From the NCBI GenBank assembly GCA_004794655.1, contig SMMW01000018.1, positions 581,001-645,000 on the forward strand: a DNA stretch of 64,000 bases, in the 5' to 3' direction. The DNA comes from Marisa cornuarietis (Eukaryota > Mollusca > Gastropoda > Architaenioglossa > Ampullariidae). This document shows, piece by piece, positions 53,506 to 64,000 of this stretch; the stretch's first letter is position 1; each line of letters opens with the position of its first letter. Both the position numbers and the translations under genes were made by a program. Below the pieces are notes generated by a model that searched no databases, was not told the DNA's origin, and saw nothing but the letters and a program-made list of their open reading frames with translations.

Positions 53506-54729
53506 CACACATATATGATACCTAAATGCTGGCAGCATACAATTGTCAATTCTGGAATCGAGGAAGTATGCAAAATTCAGGCACCAAAGTTATGCATTTT
53601 TAAGGCAAGCACCCATTTCTCCTGTATGTATAAAACTAAACTTTTGTATATGTTCTTTGTGATTGAAAAACTGGTATCACACAAAAAAGAAGCTATTAGA
53701 TAACAAACATTGAAAACTACTATATAAAGTACAAGAATAGTTTGGGAAATACTCCCTATAGAAAACATCTGAAATGTAGATTGACAAATAGCTATGTTTC
53801 ATCCACCTTCCCTTTATAATTATGTTGTTTTTTCAATTTATTCACGACGCCGAAATGAGGCAGTAAACTTTCTTTTTTACATGCTGGAGTGAAGAGACGG
53901 ATTCTACAAATAGCCTATAGACTAAAGCCCCTTTACCCTGTTGTGACGACAGCATTGTGTCAGTGAGAAAATAAGAGCAAGGTATACCATTCCTGCTGTG
54001 TGAGGGATAAATGCTGCTTGTCGCAGACAGTCCGATTTCAAGTTATTTAATTTCTGGCGACGGAAAGGGACATCCTCGAACTGTAAACTACACAGCCCAG
54101 TTGCCGCGAAGTGGAATAAAGCGGCCGCGATTTTGGCCCCACTCTTTTCTTAAAAATCGTTTTAATCTTTTGGTTACCACGCGACATTTAGGTCATCCCT
54201 CTCTCTCACGCACACACACACACAAACAGCAACATTGGGAAAGTTTACGTTCACCCATCACAAGTCATCTGAAAAACTGCATGTTCACTTTTTTCTGTTA
54301 CTGCACTAGCCAGTCCTTATTTATTTTAAAGTAGATATGAGAAAGTAAATGTAATCGTTACGCACACTCGTACTGTTAAAATATTCACAGAAAAAATATC
54401 TTGTGTACTGTGGTAATATCCAACAATTACAATAAACTCGAAGACTAAGAAAATAAAATATTAGTTAAAACGTTAAGTGTATTTCAAGTACAAACTGTCC
54501 TTAGAAATTAAAAGGCTTTTATATGTTTTTGTAGCGTAAATAAATGTCCACTGTGCTTCGAGTTACGCTAAAGAGTATAAGAATTTGTCACGGATCATGT
54601 CGAGAAGCGGACTTTGATTGTGTCGTCTGCTCGTCTTGTAGAAGCGGAAGAAATACTTGTTCGCGCTGCTTCCCATAATTCCTCAGTACGCAAGCGCAAT
54701 AGTTGTTTCGCGTGTAGTGCGTCGCCATC

Positions 54730-55068
54730 ATGCAAAATCAGGTGAGATCTACTCCTTACAAACTTAAAATATTTTGTCATTACTTTAAACAAAGCTTATA
54801 CTGTGATTTATTTTTCAGGGCACAATGGAGGAGGGCCAGCCACGAACTCTGTAAGTATTATGATTTTTACCTTACTTTCTTCGCTTTAACTTAACACACC
54901 CAACCGACCGCGTTGAAACTGCTCAAACTTTCACAATCGCCGAAGCTCACATATTGTCATTTTTTTTATAGGTATGTTGGGAATCTGGACACCTCCGTCT
55001 CAGAAGCGCTTTTAATAGCGTTGTTCGGCCAGATCGGTCCGTGCAAAAGCTGCAAAATTATACACGAG
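54730..55068 (+). CDS. TIAL1: TIA1/TIAR-type RNA-binding protein, 5' exons only (gene runs off the window)
   Basis: Three exons, 54730-54741, 54819-54850 and 54972-55068, join in frame to 47 codons: MQNQGTMEEGQPRTLYVGNL and then the rest of the first half of RRM1, ending IGPCKSCKIIHE. TIA1 and TIAR bind U-rich RNA and act in splicing and stress granules. LYVGNL is the RNP2 motif at about residues 15-20; IGPCKSCK is characteristic of TIA1/TIAR. Human TIAR starts MMEDDGQPRTLYVGNL, so translation could begin instead at the ATG at 54825, which has the better context (A at -3, G at +4). RNP1 (expected in the next exon) was not found before 64000, so the following intron exceeds 8.9 kb. TIA1 versus TIAL1 cannot be decided for an invertebrate orthologue. 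Confidence 0.85.
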
Positions 55069-56034
55069 GTAAGTGCCAGAGACGATCTTAAATTTAAAAA
55101 AATCTTTTTTGCAAGCATTCTTGAGTGGGCTGGTGGAAAAGTCAGGAACAATTTGATGGGGTACCGGACAAAAAAGATACTAGTTTATAAAAACGTTTTA
55201 AATGTGGTCAGAAAATCGGTATTATCAGTAGCTTCATACAGTGAAACAGAGCAAATTCAATAACAACAGAATTAAAACGTTTCTTTGATTGTCATGCATC
55301 TGCTTCCGGCAGTACAACCTAGCGTAATGTTCTACATCCGGTTTTCTTTGAAAGATTTGACCAGCGCCTACAAAATCACGTGTTTACTTATTTAATTTCA
55401 TCTGTTTTGTGCAAGATGACATTTAATTTTCATTACAAAATTGTGTAGCAGCAGCTTTGCCATTCTCTACTTTTTGGGGCTTTGAAGAATATCTAGAATA
55501 TCAGTCACAAAGGGACAAAGCACTGATTACTGATTTGGCTGATTTTGAGAATTCAATATTTGTTATTCGGCAAAAGTTTGTTAGGTAGAGTTAAGGTGTA
55601 CGATTTAATGTTCTAAAGATGCAGATGATCAGAGAGTTGTGGCGTTGAGCGTTTACTTCCTGTTCTGTTGCACAATGGAACTGCCACAAAACTTGACTGT
55701 TGGGCTTAGCACTATATTTCAGCAATGCATGGTAGGATCAAGCTAACCATTTGGTTTCATCAAGGGTGGAGTATTATGGTAAACATTCCTTGATCGACTG
55801 CATAATGCTTACATTTACACAAGAAAAATCTTAGCCCTTTGATAGGTAATATTGAGATTCAGTGATGGTGAATAATGGAGAACTTAAAAGATTGATCAAA
55901 TAGCTAACAATAGTACTGAAACATTGCTTGATAAGTTCATTATATCTCCGTTTATGAGTTGTAGGAAAAATATCCAGCTGTTATTGTTCAGGAAGATTTG
56001 ACACTTTTTTTGACGGGATAAAGATTGTGTATAA

Positions 56035-56259
56035 CAGGTGTGCCCAACCTAAGGCCTCACTCATTTTGGCATATGATTTCTTTCTAACCAAATCTTATGC
56101 TTTGGTAATAATACGCTGTACAATTTCTTTTTTTAACGTCGGCATCATTCTGGCAAAGCCACCTTGTTCTGGCCTGCGAGATTTTATATCATGTCTAATC
56201 TTCACTATTATTATTATTATTAGTGCAGCCCTCAGGTGAGAAAAGGTTGGGCACCACTG
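56035..56259. mobile_element. hAT-type non-autonomous element, copy 2
   Basis: Inverted ends CAGGTGTGCCCAACCT and AGGTTGGGCACCACTG with flanks GTGTATAA and ATGTTTAA (8 bp, two mismatches). Carries a CTTCACTATTATTATTATTA stretch identical to the LINE D 3' terminus, probably an earlier or nested LINE tail. Confidence 0.75.
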
Positions 56260-56342
56260 ATGTTTAAGATACAGAACTAAAATATTTTGTATTTGAGCAT
56301 TAAGGACACAATTTTTACGACGCCACCCAAACACAGCTAGTA

Positions 56343-56912
56343 TTAACCCTCTCAGCACGATGGGCCACGATCATGGCTCTGCTTTTAAGACCCGAGGAAA
56401 GCTCTGTTGGTTGATCCAGTTAAAACCAACCAGTCAGAAAGTTTGTTTGTATTGTCAGGTCTTCCGCAGTTTTGGAGCCATTTTGAACTTATTCTGTACA
56501 ATTTTGCAATTTTTTTTTCTTCAAGAAATGAGTGGCTCAATTTCCCAGAGGATGACTTTGATGGTGACAAACAAAGCGAAGAATATTTTGAAGGACACTT
56601 CCAACGATTTTTTTTTATAGATATTTGAGCCGTTTCTGTTTGCTGCTAATTAATTGAGATAAGTTTTTGCTGATGTTTTCGATGAAGGCAAGTAGCCTAT
56701 GTAAATGAGTTGATCTTTTTTTATGAATAGTAAACTGAATTTTCTTAGATTATTGCTGTCCCCAAAATGAAAGAAGGAAATTCTCATTACTTTTATTGCA
56801 AAGTTCAAGTTTTCCAAAAATGTATACATTTCTTGGTCTAATGTTTACCTGAGAGCAGCAATAATAAAAAAAAAACAATCCACCCACTGACATCTTGACA
56901 GTTTTAAGTTAA
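56343..56912 (+). mobile_element. piggyBac-like element, copy 4, with possible transposase N-terminus
   Basis: TTAACCCTCTCAGCACGATG at the left, TTAA at 56909-56912 at the right, and 56784-56905 matches the body of copies 1 and 2. Palindrome variant CCACGATCATGG at 56365-56376. Unlike the others it has extra sequence (about 56400-56640) with an acidic stretch EWLNFPEDDFDGDKQSEEYF, the composition typical of piggyBac transposase N-termini. That reading is tentative. Confidence 0.62.
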
Positions 56913-57779
56913 ACGTAATTAGATCTTTACGCTGTGCTAAGATTGTTAAAGCATAAAATCAGTGTTTGCAAGTAAGAGGCAATGAAATGTTTTGGTTGGT
57001 AGAAGTTGAAAACTTAAAAAGCTTAAGATACTAGAAGTGAAGCAAGTGTTTACAAATAATATACCATCTTTGAGAACGTTTTAGTATATAAAACCCATAG
57101 TATTAAATAAAAAAAAAATACTGTTACTTTTTCAATTGTCACCAGTGTTACTTGAAAATTTTTGTCTTTCATTAATGTATTCTCCATGTACGAATGGAAC
57201 TATAGTCTTCGTCAAATATTTCTGAATGCAGCTTAAAAGATGGTTTTAAAAAAAAGGAGTAGATTTTAACCGATGGGTAGTACTCCAGTTGTTCGCTTTA
57301 GTTATGTTGTTCTCCCGAAATCTTTTATAACACATTTACCTCTGATACATTGTGGTAATAATATCCCATCTGGGAAGATAAGGGACAAGTTAAAAACAAT
57401 TGTGAATCATAATAAACAGATGCCTGATTGAAAGAAGGCAAGAGTTTTCTGGTTTGTATATCAATCTTTTAAGGCAAGCATAGGGAGGTTTTGGTTTTAA
57501 AAAACATGCTGGTGAAAGATGGCTTGCATAAAAATCTTGAGGAGGAGCCTTTTTCCCCTGATTGACCAAAGTAGGGTAGAGCTAGCTTGCCAGCAATTAG
57601 AAGACTTCTTTGGACTATTGAGTTGGAAACTTTCTGAACCCGGTAATGAGTAGGTGCCTATTTTATCAGCAGGTACATAGCAGCAGCTGGAGAGTATAAA
57701 GCCATTCCCTAGCCCAATGACATCACTGTACCATACTAGTTAAATTGATTACAGGTGTAATTCCTACATTCATTTGCAC

Positions 57780-57995
57780 CATGGCTGGTTCTGGTCGTTT
57801 GTGGGAACACGTGGATAGGTATGGCAGCTAATGTGCCTGCCACTCAGGCCTTTCTTCAGCAGTGGTGATCAGGTCTTGCATAGGATGACCAAACTGTTCC
57901 TTCACATTTGTAAGCCAATTCTGACCACCTTACACTTGTTTTTCTAAGGTACCTTGAAGGATAGTCTTCAGCAAAGTGTTTGGCCAGGTTACATG
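57780..57995 (-). mobile_element. LINE A-family 3' relic
   Basis: On the minus strand: LLKTILQGTLEKQV, then NWLTNVKEQFGHPMQDLITT and PEWQA, the same C-terminal order as LINE A (KTILQGTLEGG, NWLTNVKD, VQDLLTIA, QEWQALS). Stops and frame slips throughout. Confidence 0.8.
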
Positions 57996-58687
57996 GCTAG
58001 CTCGACTGTTGCAAGAAGTGGTTAGAGTAATTGGTTCAAGGTGAAGGGTGAAAAGAAATTTAAACCATGGTTGCTGATAATTTCGGGCTGTGATGAAAGA
58101 AAACACTGAAAGCACGTACAGTACGATCGCTACTATTTTTCACTGTGCTTTTTTTTCCCTGAAATGTGTGTGGTGATGGTATTGTGCATGCTTGTGTTGA
58201 TGTGTGCACACGTGCATTTGTCTGTAGATTTCTTTTTGTCTTTCTTGTTGCGCTATGGATGGAGTTTCCATTTTGAAGATAGATGCCTTTGAATTTAGTG
58301 TAAATTGTGATGCATGTTGAAGGCTTCCTATGCATACCTATATAGATAACTGCATACTTTTTTTGGTCCCGAATTTGCTACCAGTTGATGAGAACAGATG
58401 AAGCTGTAAAATTCACAGTTCAAAATAAAAATCATAGAATGTATATGGTTGTCAAGAAGGAAACTTGGCAACTGGTGGGGTCTTAAATCAGTGGAGTTTT
58501 AGTAAATACAGATGCATTCACAAGGCATGTAAAAGTTTGTTTTAAGCACAGTTGTAGTTATTATAATGAGAAGGTTAAACTTTATTAAACCTAAAGCACT
58601 TTTTCTTTTATAGACAATTTTATGGGCTCATTACAGTTTGATCATCATTTATTGGATTTGTACACCGTCTGTTAGTGGGGAATGTAT

Positions 58688-58880
58688 AATAATAATAGTG
58701 AAGATTTTTATAGCGCATATTCACACTCATAGAGAGCATGCTCTTAGCGCTTAAAACGAGGAAGAGACGTGGACTAAGTAGACACAGAACAAAGGGGACG
58801 AAAGAAAACGACAGTACTGACGAAACAGAAAACATTAAAAGGCATCAAGTAACAGGAACAGAAAAATATAGTGATTCTAC
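58688..58880 (-). mobile_element. LINE D 3'-UTR copy
   Basis: The minus strand ends TATAAAAATCTTCACTATTA with an ATT tail; matches 62500-62702 almost exactly in inverse orientation (shared AGAGCATGCTCTTAGCGCTT). Confidence 0.83.
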
Positions 58881-60642
58881 AAGAAGAACAGATAATCAGA
58901 TGGACAGCATTTTTAAAATGGGTGAACAAACAGGAAGTTGTGAACACTACCAACAAATAAGGATAGTGGGAAAATCACCCAGGACACCTACACTGTTTGT
59001 AATCAAGTTGCTATGTTGGGTTTAACACTGCATGTCGGTGGTGGGACAAAATATCTGCCAAGACTACTGCATTGCCGCATGAATGAAACATGCACATGCA
59101 AAGTTCCTGTCATTTGTTATTTTTCACTACAAAAATCAAGCTCTTGTCAATTAAAATCTGCATCAAAATGATGCTTACTACTTACAAGTATAATTTAAAA
59201 AAAAAACTCTTCAAATGCATAAAATTAGGCCACATACATGTTTTGCAACAGAAATACCACAGTAAAATATTGTGCACCACATTCCACAGTTTCATTCACC
59301 ACAATCTCTTTGGGACATAAGCAATCAAAGAAAAAATTTGACAAACAAAAATGTATGCAATTAAAATCATTGTATGCATTTAGAAGTCACAGTTGAAACT
59401 GCTTCATCCTGGAAACTATACAGTGTGACATTTTCCATGTAAAAAGAATCAATCATAGGAAAAAATGGTTGTATCTGGAAAAATGTGTGCCTGATTGAAA
59501 CGAGTGCTGCTAGGATTGACTAGTTTGTAGAAGGTAATGTATGAGTGCGTAGACCACATTTAAGCAGGTGCAATCATGCTGCGGGAAGGCAGAAAGTAAT
59601 CCATTAAAGTACCATTTATAGTGAGTCTTGACGAGTTCATTTCTTGTTGAAAAATGTGCCCCTACTACAATGTGAAGGTGATTTAAAAAAGTTAAATGTG
59701 GCTTAAATGAAAACAACATCCATCTTATTTTAAAGTCGTTCAAGAAATGAAACACGCTCTCTTTTCATTGACATTAACTACAAAGGATTGTTGCAGAATA
59801 AAAGTCACACAATTTTGTATGAGGTGCAAAAAGTGGACATTTGACTTTGATTATCCAGATTAGGTATCTTTTTCATTATTTCTGGCATTTGTTTGCCTTG
59901 AACATAAGGGTATTAATGTAAAAAATATGAACTTGTGTGAATGAGATTCTTAAGGGAAATTCTGGGTTTGTAGTTGTGGGCAAAATAAAGGTCTGAAAAT
60001 AGCTTATTTTCATTAAATGAGTCCTAATTAATTGCTGTCAGGACCATATTAAAAGAGAGTGCTTTATTGTGTGAAATATGATGCTATTAAGTAAAACAGG
60101 GAAAATAGGTCAGAATCAAAGTGGGTATAACCATTGCAGCCTTTTTTTAAAAGTACAAGTGCAACCATGTACCATGTTACTTGTAGACCAGAACAGTGTA
60201 GAGAGCGTCAATGTTGCCTATCTGGTGCTTGATCTTTGTGTAAGCTTTTTAACAGCTCATTCTTTTGTATAGTTAGCACTGCTGTAGGAAAAAAAGTCTT
60301 CATTTAACTTGCAGAGTATAAGTGACTGGATAACAATCAATTTTAAAATATTTTGAACACCGTGTGAGGACTAAGTTGCTTTGCATAAACAAAGCAGAGA
60401 TCTGTGTATAGAGGTCTCTGAACAAAGTTAATCCACAGGCATTTGTTGCCATTATCTTAAGGATTTCCTAAATGAGTACAAACCCCATTTGAGCCTTGAA
60501 GAGATTATTCAACAGCAGCACATTGTGTTCGGATCTGTTTTCTTTTACCAAGGATTGCATCTGTCCTCTTTGAATTCAGCTCATGCAGATGATGAATACT
60601 TCCCTTTTGTCACTTCCTGTTTACTGGACAAATCCAGGTGTG

Positions 60643-60884
60643 ATAAACCCTTATAGCACAAAGAGCCATGATCGTGTCTTTGCCAGGAAAGCACAGGAAA
60701 GGCAGTTTTCATTACTTTTATTGCAAAGTTTGAACTTTCTTTCCAAAAATGTAAAGGTTTCTTGGTCTAATATTCACCTGAGAGGAGCAAGAATAAAAAC
60801 AAACATCAACCATTGTGGTCTTTACAGTCTTCAGCTGTTAGCCATTGTCTTTGTAATACTTAGATCCAGTGTTATAAGAGTTAA
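60643..60884 (+). mobile_element. piggyBac-like non-autonomous element, copy 5
   Basis: Aligns over its length with the reverse complement of copies 1 and 2 (TATTGCAAAGTTTGAACTTT, TTTCTTGGTCTAAT, ACAGTCTTCAGC). Right end TTAA at 60881-60884; the left end has decayed to ATAAACCC and the palindrome to CCATGATCGTGT. Confidence 0.75.
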
Positions 60885-62369
60885 AAGAAAATCAATATAA
60901 TATTTTTTGTGCCTTTTCGTCATAAAATACCAATGGAATATGTTTTTATGCTATATTTTCAGCGTTTTTTGCTGTGCACTAGTGATTTTTTTTTTAAGCA
61001 GAACTTTAACCTAATGCTTAAGCCATTAGTAAAGTGTTACCACCAATGTAACCAGCGCTTTGTGTACTTCTCACCTCTCTTCCTGGGCTGCACCAGTCTG
61101 CATCCTACCATAACTAGGAAGTTTGATTTTTCTGCATGGACAACAGTAATAGTCAACCACTTTAAAAATTAACAACTAGGAGAAATTTTCGTGCAGCTGG
61201 CAACTTTTATGACTAAAAGGGTTAGTGCAGTTTCCAACATTGATTGTTAAAAGATAAAAGATTAGCAATACCTAGATATCGATAAGACTAGAAATAAAAA
61301 TGCAATGTGGATTTTGCAATGTATCTTCGATAAAGGTGAAGCTAGTTACAGAAAAATTAAAAATCCACACCCAAAGGGACATAAAGAACAAAAATCATCA
61401 TTGAGCTAAAACAAGGTGCATCATGTCGGACTTCTTTTACTCTTTACAGAACATGGAAAATAAAATTATGCCCCAGGTTATATCGTCAGCTAAAGATTAA
61501 ATATGAATAACATATGCCTTAGTCTGCTGCTGTGTAAACACTCTCAAATAGTCCTTAAATGGTTCTCAAACGCTCCATATTTTCAGTGTAGCAGACCTAT
61601 GTTAACTTTTTAATGAGATTTCTGTTAAAGTTGTGGTAGGTTCTCGATAGTGGAACTTGCATTTTCGTATGGCCACAAAACCAACAGGTAAAGTTCCTGT
61701 ACTTAATGGTTTGTGGCTGATTGTTTAGAATCATCCTGTCCTGTAATTTAAAGGTGAAGTAAGCGAGTTTTTTAAAACTCATGGTGAACTTTTTATTTTT
61801 TCGTCTCTTGAGTTATATCATGGTCTGTAATGGCAGTGAAATATGCAATGAAGGTCAAGTGGGTAGGATCAAGAAGGTTCAACATAGAAGGTTAGAGGGG
61901 TGGCTACTTGAAGATTATAGTTTTATTGGTTTGAGTTTTTTTTAAACATGGTTTAACCTGCTGCCTAGACACCATTGAAATTAAATGTAGTTCTGAAATA
62001 TTGTTTAATGAGCAAAAATAGCTGTTTTTAACTAAGTTGTGAAACACATAATAATTATATTGTATTGCTGCCTTTAGATTTAAAGAACAGGAGCGCTCAG
62101 CGAAAATCGCTGGAAGTATAGCACAAAGTATCACAAAAACATGTTCCGGTGGTATTTTATGACAAAGAGGCATGAAAGATTGTTTTCTCGACAAATCCAG
62201 GTAGTGACGAAACGAACATATTTCTAAAAATAGCCCGTCTGCACTAGCTGAAGTCGAAGAGAAAAAATCCAATACTCGGTAAAAGAAATCTGACCAGGAC
62301 ACATTGTGCTGTTGCTGAATGTTCTCTTTGACACTAAGATGAAGTTAGTTTGTACTCATGAAGGAAATC

Positions 62370-62702
62370 CTAAAGATAATTAGTTTTCTGCACTGAAAAC
62401 GCACCTCTTCCTTGAGCATTTCTCCTAACACAGTCCGCACAATGCTCGTCCTTCTTAACCCCGCCCCCTTCCCTCTTGCTACTTTACCCATCTTTCTCGC
62501 AGAATCACTATATTTTTCTGTTCCTGTTACTTGATGCCTTTTAATGTTTTCTGTTTCGTCAGTACTGTCGTTTTCTTTCGTCCCCTTTGTTCTGTGTCTA
62601 CTTAGTCCACGTCTCTTCCTCGTTTTAAGCGCTAAGAGCATGCTCTCTATGAGTGTGAATATGCGCTATAAAAATCTTCACTATTATTATTATTATTATT
62701 AT
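62370..62702 (+). mobile_element. LINE D 3' end with last coding residues
   Basis: Begins in the end of the reverse transcriptase (SALKTHLFLEHFS stop) and continues through the 3' UTR to GCGCTATAAAAATCTTCACT and an ATT repeat tail at 62683-62702. Plus orientation, inverted relative to 58688-58880. Confidence 0.85.
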
Positions 62703-64000
62703 AATGGCAGCAAATGCTAGTGGATTCACTTTGTTCAGAGATGTGTATATACAGGTCTCTGCTTTGTTCAAACATGCTGTGCGAACTTCGTCCCCACACT
62801 GTACTCAAGAATTTGCTCAAAACGTTTCAAAATCGATTGTTATCCAGTCACTTATATAGTACCAGCAAGTCTTGGACTTTCAGTAAAACAAAGAAACCTT
62901 ATTCCTACACCAGTGCTTACTTTACCAAAGCACGAGATGTGAAAACCGACTACGACTGCTGGTAGATCAAGCACCGAATATGCAACTTCGGCGATTTATT
63001 TTTTAACGTCATTCAAAGCTTCTAAAAAAAGTTCCAATCTCTAGGGCTGTATTCCAAATTCAGTTGTTTCATTTTTTGGGAAAAAATCACTTCTTGAACA
63101 CAACAGCCTGAGCAATGTTTCATCATTTGACTTGAAGACATGCACACTCAATGCTACAAATACTTTGATCGCGCAAGAGAACCTCCAGTACAGGAGAGTA
63201 CTTTTTTTCCTGCCTTCCTAGTGGCAGGTGAGAATACTATTGTTATCTTTAAAGTTTAGCTTATGTATTCATATTTTGGGAATTATTATTTTAAAACAAA
63301 CTAAACCCGATCATAAAGAAATAATGTTGCGCTTGGTTTGTCCTTTAAATTGTTATGAGGATATTCTACAAGATTGGAAAAAAACCCTGAGATTTATATC
63401 CTGAATATCAGATGCATTGTGTAATTTTTGCAATTTTCAGTTAATAAATGCCTCTTTGTTGGGAGAAAGTCTGTTTTTATTTTAAGTGAGGTGGAGGGGT
63501 ATCATGGTGGGTGTACCTTCGTTCCAGAATTTTTACAATAGACCTTATGTCTCTTGTGAGAAACACAACTTCTTATTGTTATAAACTTATTTACATTTTC
63601 TTAAATATTGTGGGAATCTATTATTAAAATCACCCTGAAAGCATTTGCAGTTCTGTCAGTATCTGAATTTGATGTGAATTGTTGTCCTTACCCAGAATTG
63701 GTTATATACCATTGTACTTGTCATGGTGTCCTGTTTCTATTTTTTATATATCATTTACTATGTTGCCGTCAGCATTCTTAAGACCTGTAATTGAGAAATA
63801 GATAACCATGATTTTCTTTTTAAGAAAACTGGGACATTGAGTAATGAAGAAAGCTTACATTATGCAAATACAAAGTGTCGATTATGTCCCATAAAGAAAG
63901 GACAGTGCAGATTTGGGTGAAGTTTAGTTCCAGAGCACCTTCACGATGTTGCATGCAATTTAGAGCCCATGTGCTCTAGTAATTATTTCTGTAAAACGTT
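62703..64000. other. TIA1-like intron, nothing recognised
   Basis: AT-rich sequence without a convincing exon or repeat. The next RRM1 exon (RNP1 with an FVEF-like motif) was looked for and not seen. Confidence 0.55.

Larger units (their letters stand above)
49451..54729. other. Intergenic region between tankyrase and the TIA1-like gene
   Basis: Contains the microsatellite at 49690, a SINE (50851-51047) and a LINE tail (53430-53505). No other coding region is supported. The last ~130 bp before 54730 are richer in CpG and are the likely TIA1-like promoter and 5' UTR. Confidence 0.6.

Noticed and set aside
55069..64000. Search for the second RRM1 exon of the TIA1-like gene
   Set aside because: No frame with an FVEF-type RNP1 motif and flanking splice sites was seen; the exon probably lies beyond 64000.

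Overview
This is eukaryotic, intron-rich, AT-rich animal nuclear DNA. It carries parts of three conserved metazoan genes with GT-AG introns, surrounded and invaded by transposable elements. The repertoire (several non-LTR retrotransposon families, a tRNA-derived SINE, and Tigger/pogo, hAT and piggyBac-like DNA elements) and the protein divergence suggest an invertebrate. A lophotrochozoan such as a mollusc is my best guess, but that is inference from style, not proof.

Genes. (1) The minus strand from 15953 down to 3019 is GINS4 (SLD5), a subunit of the GINS replicative helicase complex. Six coding exons give 192 residues; the last ~34 residues were not found and probably lie left of the window. 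(2) The plus strand 16211-47386 is a complete tankyrase gene of 28 coding exons. The exons sum to 3453 nt, a 1150-residue protein with five ankyrin-repeat clusters, a SAM domain and a PARP catalytic domain whose H-Y-E triad and CHCC zinc site are intact. (3) The plus strand 54730-55068 is the 5' end of a TIA1/TIAR-type RNA-binding protein gene, which continues past the right edge. GINS4 and tankyrase are head to head, with 257 bp between start codons and a CCAAT box overlapping an E2F-like site between them.

Mobile elements by region. GINS4 intron 4 (3922-13796) holds a three-layer nest: LINE A (plus) is interrupted by a 1.4-kb solo-LTR-like element (5-bp duplication CTGTA), itself interrupted by a near full-length LINE B (minus, 11-bp duplication). 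Removing the LTR-like layer and one CTGTA puts LINE A back in frame. A 181-bp LINE B-family stub with a perfect 15-bp duplication sits at 13281-13461. Tankyrase introns hold a near full-length LINE C (21062-24264, 13-bp duplication), hAT, Tigger, pogo-like and piggyBac-like elements, an L1-type LINE E fragment, LINE D, and SINE copies. The first long intron of the TIA1-like gene holds more hAT, piggyBac-like, LINE A-family and LINE D copies.

No CRISPR array, prokaryotic operon, or recognisable rRNA or tRNA gene was seen. The three host genes are ordinary. The unusual content is the repeat biology: the dated nest, a 12-bp palindrome CCACGATCGTGG recurring inside TTAA-flanked elements, a 5'-leader hairpin shared by LINE B and LINE C, and paired filled/empty sites that reveal individual insertions.
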